Assembly: GCF_009767915.1 (NCBI RefSeq)
Contig: NZ_WSRP01000021.1
Span: 1-46,870 of the forward strand
DNA length: 46,870 bases
Reading direction: 5' to 3'
Source of the DNA: Parasutterella muris
Lineage (GTDB): Bacteria > Pseudomonadota > Gammaproteobacteria > Burkholderiales > Burkholderiaceae_F
The notes under the pieces are model-generated. The model saw nothing but the letters and a program-made list of their open reading frames with translations. It was not told where the DNA came from and ran no database searches. Numbering within the stretch: position 1 is the stretch's first letter; each line of letters begins with the position of its first letter. Both the position numbers and the translations under genes were made by a program. This document shows positions 28,978-38,653 of the stretch, piece by piece.

Positions 28978-30306
28978 GTGGCCAAGAACATTCCGGCGAA
29001 AGCCAGCAGCAAGTACGGCGATTTATATCGACGAGTAATTTTTCTTGTATTGGCTCTCGTTGTTTATCGTATCGGCACGCATATTCCGGTTCCCGGTATC
29101 GATCCAGATACCTTAAAAGAGCTGTTTAATCAGCAGCAGGGCGGCATCTTAGGGCTGTTCAACATGTTCTCGGGCGGCGCCCTGTCCCGTTTCTCCGTTT
29201 TCGCGCTTGGTATCATGCCGTACATTTCGGCATCGATTATCATGCAGATGCTTTCTTACGTACTTCCCTCTCTGGAGAGTCTGCGTAAGGAAGGCGAATC
29301 CGGAAGAAGAAAGATCACGCAGTACACTCGTTACGGCACACTTCTTTTGGGCACATTCCAGGCGTTAGGTATTGCCGTCGCTTTGGAAACGCAGCCCGGC
29401 CTGGTCATTGATCCGGGCTTCTTCTTCCGCTTTGTCTGTGTTGTTTCTCTCGTTACCGGCACCATGTTCCTCATGTGGCTTGGCGAGCAAATTACAGAGC
29501 GCGGAATCGGCAACGGCATTTCGATCATCATTTTCGCAGGTATCGTTGCGGGTCTGCCCGCTGCGGTAAGCGGTCTTTTCCAGTTGGTTTCCACCGGCGC
29601 GATCGGACCTCTGTCTGCGATTTTCATCATTGCGATCGTGATGCTCGTTACGGCATTTGTGGTCTTTATGGAAAGAGGCCAGCGCCGTATTACAGTTAAC
29701 TATGCCAAGCGTCAGGTCGGCAACAAGATTTACGGCGGTCAGAGTTCGTATCTTCCTTTGAAGATCAACATGGCCAACGTGATTCCTCCGATCTTTGCTT
29801 CTTCGCTGATTCTCTTCCCGGCTACCTTAGCCAGTTGGTTTACCAGCGGAGAGAGCACACGCTGGATTCGTGACCTTGCGGCTTCTCTTTCCCCGGGTCA
29901 ACCGATTTATACACTGCTCTATGCAGCTCTGATTGTATTCTTTGCTTACTTCTACACGGCTTTGGTTTTCAATCCGCGTGAGACAGCTGAGAATCTTAAG
30001 AAGAGCGGTGCCTTTGTACCGGGTATTCGTCCGGGTGAACAGACATCCCGCTATATTGACAAAGTTCTGCTTCGTCTGACACTTGCGGGTTCCATCTATC
30101 TGGTCTTTGTCTGTTTGGTTCCTGAGTTCCTCAATCTGCGCTTTAACGTTCCGTTCTATTTCGGCGGCACATCACTTCTGATCGTTGTCGTCGTGACGAT
30201 GGACTTTATGAGTCAGGTTCAGGCTTATCTCATGAGTCATCAATACGAATCGCTGCTGAAGAAGACAAACTTCCGAGGCTTCGGTCCCGGTTCACTTCCC
30301 CGTTAA
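28978..30306 (+). CDS. secY: Preprotein translocase subunit SecY (GTG start codon)
   Basis: SecY is the protein-conducting channel of the inner membrane. The 442-residue product has ten hydrophobic segments. It carries the plug-proximal [26 protein letters not shown] region (about 62-87, in adjoining parts), the [13 protein letters not shown] cytoplasmic loop and a C-terminal FGPGSLPR. It starts at GTG 28978, preceded by AAGGAATT. Together with SecE (1330-1713) the window encodes two of the three SecYEG subunits. Confidence 0.98.
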   Translation: MAKNIPAKASSKYGDLYRRVIFLVLALVVYRIGTHIPVPGIDPDTLKELFNQQQGGILGLFNMFSGGALSRFSVFALGIMPYISASIIMQMLSYVLPSLESLRKEGESGRRKITQYTRYGTLLLGTFQALGIAVALETQPGLVIDPGFFFRFVCVVSLVTGTMFLMWLGEQITERGIGNGISIIIFAGIVAGLPAAVSGLFQLVSTGAIGPLSAIFIIAIVMLVTAFVVFMERGQRRITVNYAKRQVGNKIYGGQSSYLPLKINMANVIPPIFASSLILFPATLASWFTSGESTRWIRDLAASLSPGQPIYTLLYAALIVFFAYFYTALVFNPRETAENLKKSGAFVPGIRPGEQTSRYIDKVLLRLTLAGSIYLVFVCLVPEFLNLRFNVPFYFGGTSLLIVVVVTMDFMSQVQAYLMSHQYESLLKKTNFRGFGPGSLPR

Positions 30307-30328
30307 CGGGTTGTAACCAGTCGATAAT

Positions 30329-30357
30329 TTGCAGAAAAGAGCGGGATTAGATATAAT
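30329..30357 (+). promoter_or_regulatory. Predicted promoter of the alpha operon (rpmJ), nested in a hairpin
   Basis: A perfect TATAAT (30352-30357) lies 17 bases after TTGCAG (30329-30334). The -10 box covers the last two loop bases and the start of the 3' arm of the 11-bp palindrome at 30339-30364. Initiation near 30364 would be at the end of that arm. Confidence 0.65.
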
Positions 30358-30364
30358 CCCGCTC
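30339..30364 (+). other. 11-bp perfect hairpin between secY and rpmJ
   Basis: GAGCGGGATTA and TAATCCCGCTC form a perfect stem around GATA. What follows (CTTATGCATT) is not a T-run. It may stall or process read-through RNA from the spc unit. The -10 box of the next unit is embedded in it. Confidence 0.7.
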
Positions 30365-30458
30365 CTTATGCATTACTCTGCGATTTGCACTACATTTTGC
30401 AGGGACAGTTCTGTATGAGGTTCTTCGCGAGAGGCCTCGTGCACTTTTGGAGATAACT

Positions 30459-30572
30459 ATGAAAGTAAACGCTTCGGTCAAAAAAATGTGCCGCAAGTGC
30501 AAGATCATCAAGCGCAAAGGCGTGGTCCGCGTGATCTGCTCGGATCCTCGTCATAAACAGCGCCAAGGCTAA
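30459..30572 (+). CDS. rpmJ: 50S ribosomal protein L36 (zinc-binding form)
   Basis: L36 is a small zinc-ribbon protein of the 50S subunit. The 37-residue product begins [20 protein letters not shown]. It has Cys11, Cys14, Cys27 and His32, the full CxxC...C...H ligand set, so it is the zinc-binding paralogue. TGGAGATAAC precedes the ATG. The gene lies between secY and rpsM, as is usual, and is preceded by a leader of about 95 bases. Confidence 0.97.
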   Translation: MKVNASVKKMCRKCKIIKRKGVVRVICSDPRHKQRQG

Positions 30573-30583
30573 AGAGGTAAATA

Positions 30584-30949
30584 ATGGCTCGTATCGCCGG
30601 TATTAACATTCCGCCGAATCAGCACGCTGAAATCGGCTTAACCGCCATCTATGGCATCGGTCGTCCCCGTGCCCGTGAAATTTTGAATGCGGTTGGTGTT
30701 GACACAACTAAGAAGGTCAAAGACCTGACAGACGCAGAACTTGAAAAAATTCGTGATGCGATCAGCAAGCTGACTGTCGAAGGCGACCTTCGTCGTGAAG
30801 TTCAATTGTCAATTAAGCGCCTTATTGACTTAGGTACCTACAGAGGTATGCGTCATCGTCGCGGTCTGCCCGTTCGCGGTCAGCGCACCCGTACGAATGC
30901 TCGTACCCGCAAGGGACCGAAGAAAGCTGGCGTCGCACTTAAGAAATAA
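30584..30949 (+). CDS. rpsM: 30S ribosomal protein S13
   Basis: S13 binds S19 in the 30S head and contacts P-site tRNA and L5. The 121-residue product begins [21 protein letters not shown] and has the C-terminal [20 protein letters not shown] and KGPKK tail. AGAGGTAA precedes the ATG. It is followed by rpsK after 14 bases. Confidence 0.98.
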   Translation: MARIAGINIPPNQHAEIGLTAIYGIGRPRAREILNAVGVDTTKKVKDLTDAELEKIRDAISKLTVEGDLRREVQLSIKRLIDLGTYRGMRHRRGLPVRGQRTRTNARTRKGPKKAGVALKK

Positions 30950-30963
30950 GGTAAAGGACGACT

Positions 30964-31377
30964 ATGGCAGGAAAGATTCCTAACGCGCAGCAGATTGCTG
31001 CTCAGCGCGCTCGCAGAAAAGTTAAGAAAGTCGTGACAGAAGGCATTGCCCACGTTCACGCTTCCTTCAACAATACAATCATCACAATTACTGACCGTCA
31101 GGGCAACGCGATTGCCGCGTCCAGCTCCGGCGCTCAGGGTTTCAAAGGCTCTCGTAAGTCCACTCCGTTTGCAGCTCAGGTTGCAGCAGAGCAGGCCGGC
31201 CGTCATGCCCTTGAATATGGCTTAAAGAACGTTGAAGTCCGTATTACCGGACCCGGACCCGGCCGCGAATCCAGTGTTCGTGCGCTCAACGCTCTTGGTA
31301 TTCGCGTCACTTCCATTCAGGACGTTACTCCCGTTCCTCACAACGGTGTTCGTCCTTCGAAGCGTCGCCGTGTTTAA
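30964..31377 (+). CDS. rpsK: 30S ribosomal protein S11
   Basis: S11 lies on the 30S platform near the mRNA E site. The 137-residue product has [20 protein letters not shown] (about 29-48), [22 protein letters not shown] and the signature [16 protein letters not shown]. The N-terminus is a few residues longer than in E. coli (129). AAAGGACG lies before the ATG. Confidence 0.98.
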   Translation: MAGKIPNAQQIAAQRARRKVKKVVTEGIAHVHASFNNTIITITDRQGNAIAASSSGAQGFKGSRKSTPFAAQVAAEQAGRHALEYGLKNVEVRITGPGPGRESSVRALNALGIRVTSIQDVTPVPHNGVRPSKRRRV

Positions 31378-31391
31378 TAACTAATTCCCGC

Positions 31392-31413
31392 GTTAATCAG
31401 CAAACTGATTAAC
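31392..31413 (+). other. Hairpin between rpsK and rpsD
   Basis: GTTAATCAG and CTGATTAAC form a perfect 9-bp stem around CAAA in a 68-base gap. No T-run follows. It may be a processing, stability or S4-related site; none of these is shown by sequence alone. Confidence 0.5.
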
Positions 31414-31445
31414 TGAATGTGGAAGACACAGGATAAGAGAAAAAA

Positions 31446-32069
31446 ATGGCTCGTTATACCGGACCTAAAGAAAAGCTCGCACGCCGTGAAGGCTGCGACT
31501 TGAATCTCAAGAGCGCTGTTCGCTCTTTTGATTCCAAATGCAAACACGAATATGCCCCGGGTCAGCATGGCCGCACCTCCGGTGCTCGTCTCTCTGACTA
31601 CGGTGCTCAGCTTCGTGAAAAGCAGAAAGTTAAACGTATGTACGGCGTTCTCGAACGTCAGTTCAGACTTTATTTCGCTAAAGCCGCCAGAAAACGCGGC
31701 AACACCGGCGAGCAGCTCCTCAGCCTGCTTGAAAGACGTCTGGACAATGTTGTCTATCGTATGGGCTTCGGCTGCACACGTGCTGAAGCACGTCAGCTGG
31801 TTTCCCACTGCGCTATCAGCGTCAACGGCAACAAAGTCAATATTCCTTCTTACTTAGTTAAAGAAGGCGACGTCATCGCCGTCCGTGAAAAAGCCAAGAA
31901 TCAGGAACGTATTGTTAACAGCCTGAAACTGGCAGAAACCGGTGGTTTCCCGGACTGGGTTTCCGTTGATGTAAACAAGAAGGAAGGAACATTCAAGCAT
32001 GTTCCGGCCCGTGACGAAATCGCTCACGACGTCAACGAATCTCTGATTGTTGAATTGTATTCTCGCTAA
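31446..32069 (+). CDS. rpsD: 30S ribosomal protein S4
   Basis: S4 starts 30S assembly, helps unwind mRNA at the entry channel and in E. coli represses the alpha operon. The 207-residue product has the N-terminal [23 protein letters not shown] block (residues 1-23) and an S4 RNA-binding domain starting near [14 protein letters not shown] (about 96-109). It is the zinc-free type, without paired N-terminal Cys motifs. Confidence 0.98.
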   Translation: MARYTGPKEKLARREGCDLNLKSAVRSFDSKCKHEYAPGQHGRTSGARLSDYGAQLREKQKVKRMYGVLERQFRLYFAKAARKRGNTGEQLLSLLERRLDNVVYRMGFGCTRAEARQLVSHCAISVNGNKVNIPSYLVKEGDVIAVREKAKNQERIVNSLKLAETGGFPDWVSVDVNKKEGTFKHVPARDEIAHDVNESLIVELYSR

Positions 32070-32222
32070 ACTTGCAGTACCGCGGCAGTGTAGTGCGCTG
32101 CCGCATAGTTTCACCACGCGATCTCATCCTTTGGGGCTGAGATCGTCGTGTCGTTTAAGGCCCCAACATTCCTACAGCCTTATCGGTGTAACGAGCCGAG
32201 GGTATTGTTAAAAGGAAAACTA
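32070..32222 (+). other. Structured rpoA leader
   Basis: The 153-base gap between rpsD and rpoA holds two strong stems. One is GCGGCAGTG/CGCTGCCGC with loop TAGTG (32082-32104). The other is CGATCTCA/TGAGATCG, extended by CACG/CGTG across a bulge (32115-32150). Neither is followed by a T-run. In E. coli this gap is much shorter. No -10 box at good spacing was found. Confidence 0.5.
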
Positions 32223-33260
32223 ATGTCTGTTAATGCTCTGCTTAAGCCGCGCAGCATCGAAGTCGAAGCTGTTGACGGCAATCCTTATTCCGCCACCGTA
32301 ACGATGGAACCGTTTGAAACCGGTTACGCCCATACGCTTGGCAACGCGCTTCGCCGTGTTCTTCTCAGCTCCATGGTCGGCTTTGCTCCGACTGAAGCTC
32401 AGATTGCCGGTGTTGTTCACGAATACAGCCAGATTGACGGTGTTAAGGAAGACGTTGTTGACATTCTTCTTAACGTCAAGGGCGTGATTTTCAAACTCGA
32501 GAACCGTGATGAAGTCACCGTAACGCTGCGTCGTGAAGGCCAGGGTGTTGTGACAGCGGCCGACTTTGATCTGCCTCATGACTGCACGATTCTCAACCCT
32601 GACCATGTGATTGCAAATCTTTCCGGCGGAAAGATCGACATGCAGCTCAAGGTTGAAAAAGGCCGCGGCTATCAGCCGGGCGATATGAGAGCTCTGAAAG
32701 ACGACTACAGCAAGGGAACGATTGGCCGCATCATTATGGATGCTTCCTTCTCCCCGATTCTTCGCGTCGCCTATAAGGTTGAAAACGCTCGTGTTGAACA
32801 GCGTACTGACCTTGACAAGCTCGTTATGTCCATTGAAACGAACGGCGCTATTCTTCCGGAAGAAGCCCTTCGTCAGGCCGCTCACATTCTTCAGGATCAG
32901 CTTTCCGTCTTTGGCGGACTGCCGACCATTGGCGCTGAGCCTCCCGCTCCCGCGCCCATCTTCAGCAACACCAGCGGTGTCACTGTTGAAGAGCCTGTTG
33001 TCAAACCTCAGCCTCCGGTTGATCCGATCCTTCGCCGTCCGGTTGACGATCTTGAACTCACCGTTCGTTCTGCGAACTGCCTGAAAGCCGAAAACATTTA
33101 CTACATCGGCGATCTGATCCAAAGAACAGAAAACGAACTTCTCAAGACTCCGAACCTCGGACGCAAGTCGCTCAATGAGATTAAGGAAGTCCTGGCTGCG
33201 CACGGTCTGACACTCGGCATGAAGCTTGAGAACTGGCCTCCTGTTGGTCTCGACCACTAA
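32223..33260 (+). CDS. rpoA: DNA-directed RNA polymerase subunit alpha
   Basis: RpoA dimerises to assemble beta and beta' and contacts promoter UP elements and activators. The 345-residue product has the N-terminal assembly domain with [20 protein letters not shown] (about 33-52), a linker rich in Pro and Ala (about 240-272) and the DNA-binding C-terminal domain with [20 protein letters not shown] (about 289-308) and [17 protein letters not shown] chose ATG 32223 (AAAGGAAAA upstream) over a GTG at 32148, which lies in the structured leader. Confidence 0.98.
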   Translation: MSVNALLKPRSIEVEAVDGNPYSATVTMEPFETGYAHTLGNALRRVLLSSMVGFAPTEAQIAGVVHEYSQIDGVKEDVVDILLNVKGVIFKLENRDEVTVTLRREGQGVVTAADFDLPHDCTILNPDHVIANLSGGKIDMQLKVEKGRGYQPGDMRALKDDYSKGTIGRIIMDASFSPILRVAYKVENARVEQRTDLDKLVMSIETNGAILPEEALRQAAHILQDQLSVFGGLPTIGAEPPAPAPIFSNTSGVTVEEPVVKPQPPVDPILRRPVDDLELTVRSANCLKAENIYYIGDLIQRTENELLKTPNLGRKSLNEIKEVLAAHGLTLGMKLENWPPVGLDH

Positions 33261-33308
33261 GAACATTTTGTAGTATTTGTTTTACTTCGATATTTTTAAA
33301 TTTTATTC

Positions 33309-33330
33309 AGCTCGGCTATAATGCCGAGCT
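33309..33330 (+). promoter_or_regulatory. rplQ promoter -10 box forming the loop of a hairpin
   Basis: AGCTCGGC and GCCGAGCT form a perfect 8-bp stem whose six-base loop is exactly TATAAT (33317-33322). The -35 position for 17-base spacing holds only TTTTAA, a weak match in an A/T-rich stretch. The hairpin has no T-run. It would be the fourth case here of a promoter core inside a palindrome. Confidence 0.5.
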
Positions 33331-33415
33331 CACCCGCCCGCTCCGAAAGGAGATAGAAGAGACGGGAGATGCCCAAGCGGCACCCTAACTAGACTTTTTA
33401 TTAAGGAATTTGAAA

Positions 33416-33814
33416 ATGCGTCATAAACTCGGTCTTCGCAAACTGAATCGTACATCTGCCCATCGTCTGGCCATGCTCCGCAACATGACCAATTCTCTGC
33501 TGCGTCATGAAGCCATCAAGACAACTCTGCCGAAAGCCAAAGAGCTTCGTCGTGTTGTTGAGCCGATGATCACTCTTGCCAAAGAGCCGACAATTGCGAA
33601 CAAGCGTCTCGCATTTAACCGTCTTCGTGATCGCGAAATCGTTGTCAAGCTGTTCAACGAAATCGGACCGATGTTCAAGGATCGTAAGGGCGGCTACACT
33701 CGTATCCTGAAGATGGGCTATCGCGTTGGCGACAATGCTCCTCTCGCTTACGTTGAACTCGTTCAGAAGACAACCGACGCTGCTCCTGCCAAGGAAGAAG
33801 CCAAGGCTGAATAA
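33416..33814 (+). CDS. rplQ: 50S ribosomal protein L17
   Basis: L17 lies near the exit tunnel. The 132-residue product begins [20 protein letters not shown] and has [19 protein letters not shown] and [21 protein letters not shown], matching the family. ATG 33416 follows AAGGAATTTG; a TTG at 33410 is rejected because L17 begins MRH. It closes the ribosomal protein block. Confidence 0.98.
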   Translation: MRHKLGLRKLNRTSAHRLAMLRNMTNSLLRHEAIKTTLPKAKELRRVVEPMITLAKEPTIANKRLAFNRLRDREIVVKLFNEIGPMFKDRKGGYTRILKMGYRVGDNAPLAYVELVQKTTDAAPAKEEAKAE

Positions 33815-33840
33815 TCTCTGACATAGAGACGGAACAAGGT

Positions 33841-33864
33841 AAAGGCTCGCAAATGCGGGCCTTT
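33841..33864 (+). terminator. Weak terminator-like hairpin after rplQ
   Basis: AAAGGCTCGC and GCGGGCCTTT form a 10-bp stem (one G-U) around AAAT. The 3' arm ends in CCTTTGCTG, so the T-tract is short. It probably weakens transcription into hslR, which starts 22 bases later. Confidence 0.5.
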
Positions 33865-33885
33865 GCTGTACCTGCAGGATAGAAA

Positions 33886-34305
33886 ATGAAGAAAAACGAG
33901 ATTGAAGACAGTGACGTTCGCCTGGACAAATGGCTTTGGGCCGCGCGTTTTTACAAGACACGCACGCTGTCTCAGGACAATATTGAGCTTGGCCGCGTAC
34001 GGATGAACGGCGTACGGCTGAAAGCGAGCAAGACGGTCAAGGTCGGCGAGAAGCTGGAGATTATTCGGGGCGAGGAGCGTTTTGAAGTGATCGTTAAGGC
34101 TCTGTCCGGAAAGCGCGGAAACGCAGCCGCAGCGCAGGCACTTTATGAAGAAACGCCGGGAAGCCTCCAAAAACGACTTCTGATACGCGAAAACAGCAAG
34201 ATGATGCCGATGCCAGGCAGTGACTATCACGGCCGTCCTACGAAGCGTGACGGGCGGAAAATCAGGAAATTCATTGAAGGCTTTAATCCTTCAAAGGACA
34301 TTTAA
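33886..34305 (+). CDS. hslR: Hsp15-like S4-domain RNA-binding protein
   Basis: Hsp15 binds 50S subunits that still carry a nascent chain on tRNA, as part of ribosome rescue after heat stress. The 139-residue product starts with an S4 RNA-binding domain (VRLDKWLWAARFYKTRTLS, residues 11-29; GRVRMNGVRLKASK, 36-49). A basic C-terminal tail ends in PTKRDGRKIRKF. Length and motif order match HslR (133 residues in E. coli). AGGATAG precedes the ATG. Confidence 0.92.
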   Translation: MKKNEIEDSDVRLDKWLWAARFYKTRTLSQDNIELGRVRMNGVRLKASKTVKVGEKLEIIRGEERFEVIVKALSGKRGNAAAAQALYEETPGSLQKRLLIRENSKMMPMPGSDYHGRPTKRDGRKIRKFIEGFNPSKDI

Positions 34306-34310
34306 AAGAA

Positions 34311-34348
34311 AAGGAGCGAATCCGTTTTGGACCGCTCCTTAATTTTTT
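34311..34348 (+). terminator. Bidirectional terminator between hslR and hemB
   Basis: AAGGAGCG and CGCTCCTT pair around a loop that can form a small inner TCC/GGA stem; AATTTTTT follows. On the minus strand the stem is followed by TTCTTTTAAA. It serves the convergent hslR and hemB genes. Confidence 0.85.
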
Positions 34349-34363
34349 ACTGCGCTTGTCGGC

Positions 34364-35407
<1,044 letters not shown>

Positions 35408-35445
35408 CTACTCGGTGATCATAGAACCGCTGAGTGAAATGAAAA

Positions 35446-36084
35446 TTAAGGGTAGGGCTGATTAAGCCAGCCGCTCAGGACTTTTTGCAGCTGCTCGACG
35501 CCTTCTTTCTTGAGACCGGAGAAAAGCTGTACGGAGACTTGAGGGCCGATTTCCGCGGCTCGTTTCTGAGCGATATTTAAAGCGGCGCGTCTTTCCATGT
35601 TCTTGAGCTGATCCGCTTTATTCAGAAGGAAGTGGAGTTTAAGCTCCGGACGGAACGAGATGAAGTCGAGCAGGAATTCGTCGGCCGGCATAAAGGGTCT
35701 TCTGGCATCCATCACGACAACCATGCCGGTGAGCTGAGGACGCTGCTGTACGTAGCCGCCGACGAGTCCTTCCCAATTTTTACGTGTTTCCGGAGACGCT
35801 TTTGCAAAGCCGTAGCCGGGGAGGTCCACAAAGAAGCCGACCGGTTTTCTTTCTCGCGGCTTAAGTCCTTTGACGGACAGCTCAAAAAAATTCAGCAGCT
35901 GAGTGCGTCCCGGAGTTTTAGAAGAGAACGCAAGGCGCACCTGACGTGTTAAGACATTAATCGCTGTCGATTTACCGGCGTTGGAACGACCTGCGAATGC
36001 GATTTCCGGAAGATCCGTGTCCGGAAGTCCGTCGAGCTCGGAGACGGACATGACGAACTTTGCGGAATCAAACAAAGCGCTCAT
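35446..36084 (-). CDS. engB: Ribosome biogenesis GTP-binding protein EngB (YihA/YsxC)
   Basis: EngB is an essential small GTPase in 50S assembly. The 212-residue product has the P-loop GRSNAGKS (32-39), switch I TPGRTQ (57-62), DLPGYG (87-92), NKAD (155-158) and a late SG motif at 189-190. I use the ATG at 36084, preceded by AAGGA. An upstream ATG at 36129 would add 15 residues but lies in a hairpin region and lacks a ribosome binding site. Confidence 0.95.
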   Translation of the reverse strand: MSALFDSAKFVMSVSELDGLPDTDLPEIAFAGRSNAGKSTAINVLTRQVRLAFSSKTPGRTQLLNFFELSVKGLKPRERKPVGFFVDLPGYGFAKASPETRKNWEGLVGGYVQQRPQLTGMVVVMDARRPFMPADEFLLDFISFRPELKLHFLLNKADQLKNMERRAALNIAQKRAAEIGPQVSVQLFSGLKKEGVEQLQKVLSGWLNQPYP

Positions 36085-36110
36085 AAAAACAAAATTCCTT
36101 CTGAAGAGTT

Positions 36111-36143
36111 GAAGCTCTGCGGCGGTCATGCAGGCAGAGCTTC
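36111..36143 (-). other. 10-bp hairpin in the engB leader
   Basis: GAAGCTCTGC and GCAGAGCTTC form a perfect 10-bp stem with a 13-base loop, upstream of the engB ribosome binding site. No T-run follows on the minus strand. It may be a remnant terminator from the ppk2 side or a leader structure. Confidence 0.5.
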
Positions 36144-36205
36144 GATTGATAAATTAGGGAGAGTGTAATTCCAAATTCGGCTTAAAGTCCCATTTACTGC
36201 GTAAG

Positions 36206-37339
36206 CTACTTTTCAATAGAGCCTGTGATGGAATTTGTGCGGTAGACGATTCTCGGATCCACTTCTCCGATGACGCTCAGATCGCGTCCGGTGTAGTCGA
36301 TATTGCTCAGTACTAATCGGATGGCATTGATACGCGCGCGCATTTTGTCGTCACTTTCAATAACGGTCCAGGGAGCGTCCTGAGTGTCGGTCTCGAAGAA
36401 CATCTTATGAATGGCTTTGGTGTAGTCATCCCATTTGGAAAGAGAAGCAAGATCGACCGGAGAAAGCTTCCACTGTTTGAGCGGGTCTTTTCTGCGCTGT
36501 TTGAAGCGGCGTTTTTGTTCCTTGCGGGAAACGTCGAGCCAGAACTTGAAAAGAATAATTCCGCTCGAAAGGATATTTTTCTCAAAGCTTGGCACTTCCT
36601 TGATGAACGTCTCGTACTGATCCTGAGTGCAGAAACCCATTACCGGTTCAACGACGGCTCGGTTGTACCAGGAGCGGTCGAAGAAAACCATTTCTCCGTT
36701 GGTTGGGAGATGCGCGACATAGCGCTGGAAGTACCATTGGCCGGATTCCGTTTCTGTCGGTTTAGGCAGAGCCGCGACGCGCGCAAAGCGCGGGTTGAGA
36801 TGCTCAATGAAACGCTGAATGGTGCCGCCTTTGCCCGCGGCGTCACGTCCTTCGAAGATGAGGACAATTTTTTTGCCTTTTTTCTGTACCCAATTCTGCA
36901 GCTTGATCAGTTCAATCTGCAGCTGACGAATCTGTTTGTTGTACAGATCTCTGTTGTAGCCGTTCAGATAAGGATATTCACCGGGTTTGAGATCCGGCTT
37001 GAGCGCGTCCATTTCTTTGACGCTGCTGATTTTCTTGTCAAAGCGTTTGGCCTCATGCTGAATCAGGGCGGTTAGAAGCCGCTCTTTTCCTTCCTGAGTT
37101 AATTGCTCAAGCAGGTCGTTGGAAAGTTTGTATGCGTCGTTTGTCTGAGTGGTGCGCAGGTACTGCTTGAGGTACTGATAGGGATCCTCGTAGCCTCCGA
37201 AGTCGAACCTAGAATCTTCCAGAGAGACGTCGGCCTTTTCCAGCACCTGCGGCGACTCTCCGCCGACGGATTCCTGTGTCGGAGCGTCTTTTGTTTTCGG
37301 TGCGGAACGAAAGATTTTGCGTTTAGAAATTTTTACCAC
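36206..37339 (-). CDS. ppk2: Polyphosphate kinase 2 family protein
   Basis: PPK2 enzymes transfer phosphate between polyphosphate and nucleotides. The 377-residue product has Walker A GRDAAGKGG (164-172), Walker B FFDRSWYNR (219-227) and the basic lid KQRRKDPLKQWKLSP (280-294). A single PPK2 domain with Walker A GRDAAGKGG suggests class I, which phosphorylates nucleoside diphosphates. The first 45 residues are charged and poorly conserved. It starts with GTG at 37339, supported by GAGAGGA. guaC lies upstream but is separated by a terminator. Confidence 0.93.
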   Translation of the reverse strand: MVKISKRKIFRSAPKTKDAPTQESVGGESPQVLEKADVSLEDSRFDFGGYEDPYQYLKQYLRTTQTNDAYKLSNDLLEQLTQEGKERLLTALIQHEAKRFDKKISSVKEMDALKPDLKPGEYPYLNGYNRDLYNKQIRQLQIELIKLQNWVQKKGKKIVLIFEGRDAAGKGGTIQRFIEHLNPRFARVAALPKPTETESGQWYFQRYVAHLPTNGEMVFFDRSWYNRAVVEPVMGFCTQDQYETFIKEVPSFEKNILSSGIILFKFWLDVSRKEQKRRFKQRRKDPLKQWKLSPVDLASLSKWDDYTKAIHKMFFETDTQDAPWTVIESDDKMRARINAIRLVLSNIDYTGRDLSVIGEVDPRIVYRTNSITGSIEK

Positions 37340-37432
37340 GATAGTCCTCTCTCACTATGCTGAGGCGTAATGTACTGAGCTTAACCTGTGAGAGAGGATC
37401 AGCGGGGGCATCTCCCATCAAATCAGGCAGTT

Positions 37433-37461
37433 AAAAAAAGCGGCCGCATGAATCGGCCGCT
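37433..37461 (-). terminator. guaC terminator (minus strand)
   Basis: On the minus strand AGCGGCCG pairs perfectly with CGGCCGCT around ATTCATG and is followed by a T7 run. It separates guaC from ppk2. Confidence 0.9.
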
Positions 37462-37477
37462 CGGGATTCGGAAAGGA

Positions 37478-38518
37478 TTATGACTTACCGAAGACTTCGT
37501 TGAGTTGCTGCGTGACGCGTACGAACGTAGTACGTTTGGTCAGCTCCTTGAGTCGGCGCGCCCCGACGTAAGTGCAGGCGGAGCGGACGCCGCCGAGGAT
37601 ATCCTGCACGGCGTGTTCGACCGGGCCGCGGTCTTCGAGCAGAACGGTTTTGCCTTCGGCAGCTCTGTACTTTGCGACGCCGCCGGAGTATTTATCCATT
37701 GCGGATTTGCTGCTCATGCCGTAGAAGGCGCGGTAGATTTTGCCGTCTTTTTCGATCGTTTCGCCGCCGCTTTCCGTGTGTCCGGCGAGCATACCGCCGA
37801 GCATGACGAAGTCAGCGCCGCCTCCGAACGCCTTAGCGATGTCACCCGGGGTGGTGCATCCGCCGTCGGCGCAGATCAGGCCGCCAAGGCCGTGCGCGGC
37901 ATCCGCGCATTCGATGATGGCTGACAGCTGAGGATAGCCGACGCCGGTCATTTTGCGTGTGGTGCAGACGGAGCCGGGACCGATGCCGACTTTAACGATG
38001 TCGGCTCCGGCGAGAATCAGCTCTTCGGTCATATCACCCGTAACGACGTTGCCGGCCATGATGGCGATGTGCGGGAACTTCTCACGGATTTTGGAGACGA
38101 AGTCGACGAAGATTTCCGTATAGCCGTTTGCCACGTCGATACAGAGGTACTGGATCGCGTCCGGCGCTTTTTCCATAACAAAGCTGAATTTTTCCATATC
38201 GGCAGCGGTAATGCCCATGGAGTAAAAGGCAGCCGACTTTCTTTTCAGACCATTAAAGAAGGAGACGTACTCTTCCGGTTGGTAATGCTTATGCAGCGCG
38301 ACGGAAAGGCCGTGTTTTTCAAGGGCTTCGGCCATTTTGAAGGTTCCGGTGGTGTCCATGTTGGCCGCGATGATCGGAATGCCGCTGTATTCCACACGGC
38401 TGTTGCGCAGTGTGAAGGGACGGGTCAGATCGACATTGGAGCGGCTGGAAAGCGTGGAACGTTTGGGGCGGATAAGAACATCTTTGAAGTCAAGCTTAAC
38501 TTCGTTTTCGATATGCAT
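37478..38518 (-). CDS. guaC: GMP reductase
   Basis: GuaC reduces GMP to IMP and ammonia with NADPH, linking guanine salvage to the purine pool. The 346-residue product starts [20 protein letters not shown] and has the catalytic loop [11 protein letters not shown] (178-188) with Cys185. It lacks the CBS domains of IMP dehydrogenase. The ENE near the start, D129VANG and ADGGC motifs fit GMP reductase. AAAGGATC lies upstream of the ATG. Confidence 0.96.
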   Translation of the reverse strand: MHIENEVKLDFKDVLIRPKRSTLSSRSNVDLTRPFTLRNSRVEYSGIPIIAANMDTTGTFKMAEALEKHGLSVALHKHYQPEEYVSFFNGLKRKSAAFYSMGITAADMEKFSFVMEKAPDAIQYLCIDVANGYTEIFVDFVSKIREKFPHIAIMAGNVVTGDMTEELILAGADIVKVGIGPGSVCTTRKMTGVGYPQLSAIIECADAAHGLGGLICADGGCTTPGDIAKAFGGGADFVMLGGMLAGHTESGGETIEKDGKIYRAFYGMSSKSAMDKYSGGVAKYRAAEGKTVLLEDRGPVEHAVQDILGGVRSACTYVGARRLKELTKRTTFVRVTQQLNEVFGKS

Positions 38519-38616
38519 TGGTTAGATCCTTTTAAACCGTTTTTTACGATTCATTTTGTCATTTTTAGGGCAGCCGATACGCTTGAGCGAATCCGAAAAA
38601 GATAACAAACGTAACC

Positions 38617-38647
38617 AAAAAAAGGCAGGTAACTGCGCCTGCCTTTT
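38617..38647 (-). terminator. lysA terminator (minus strand)
   Basis: On the minus strand AAAGGCAGG pairs with CCTGCCTTT around CGCAGTTA, followed by TTTTTTT. It ends the lptM-lysA unit just before guaC. Confidence 0.9.
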
Positions 38648-38653
38648 GCTTTT

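Noticed and set aside
32072-32104. TTGCAG followed by a palindrome before rpoA, resembling the rpmJ promoter layout
   Set aside because: No -10-like sequence at proper spacing (the 17-base position reads GCGCTG). I treat it as leader structure only.
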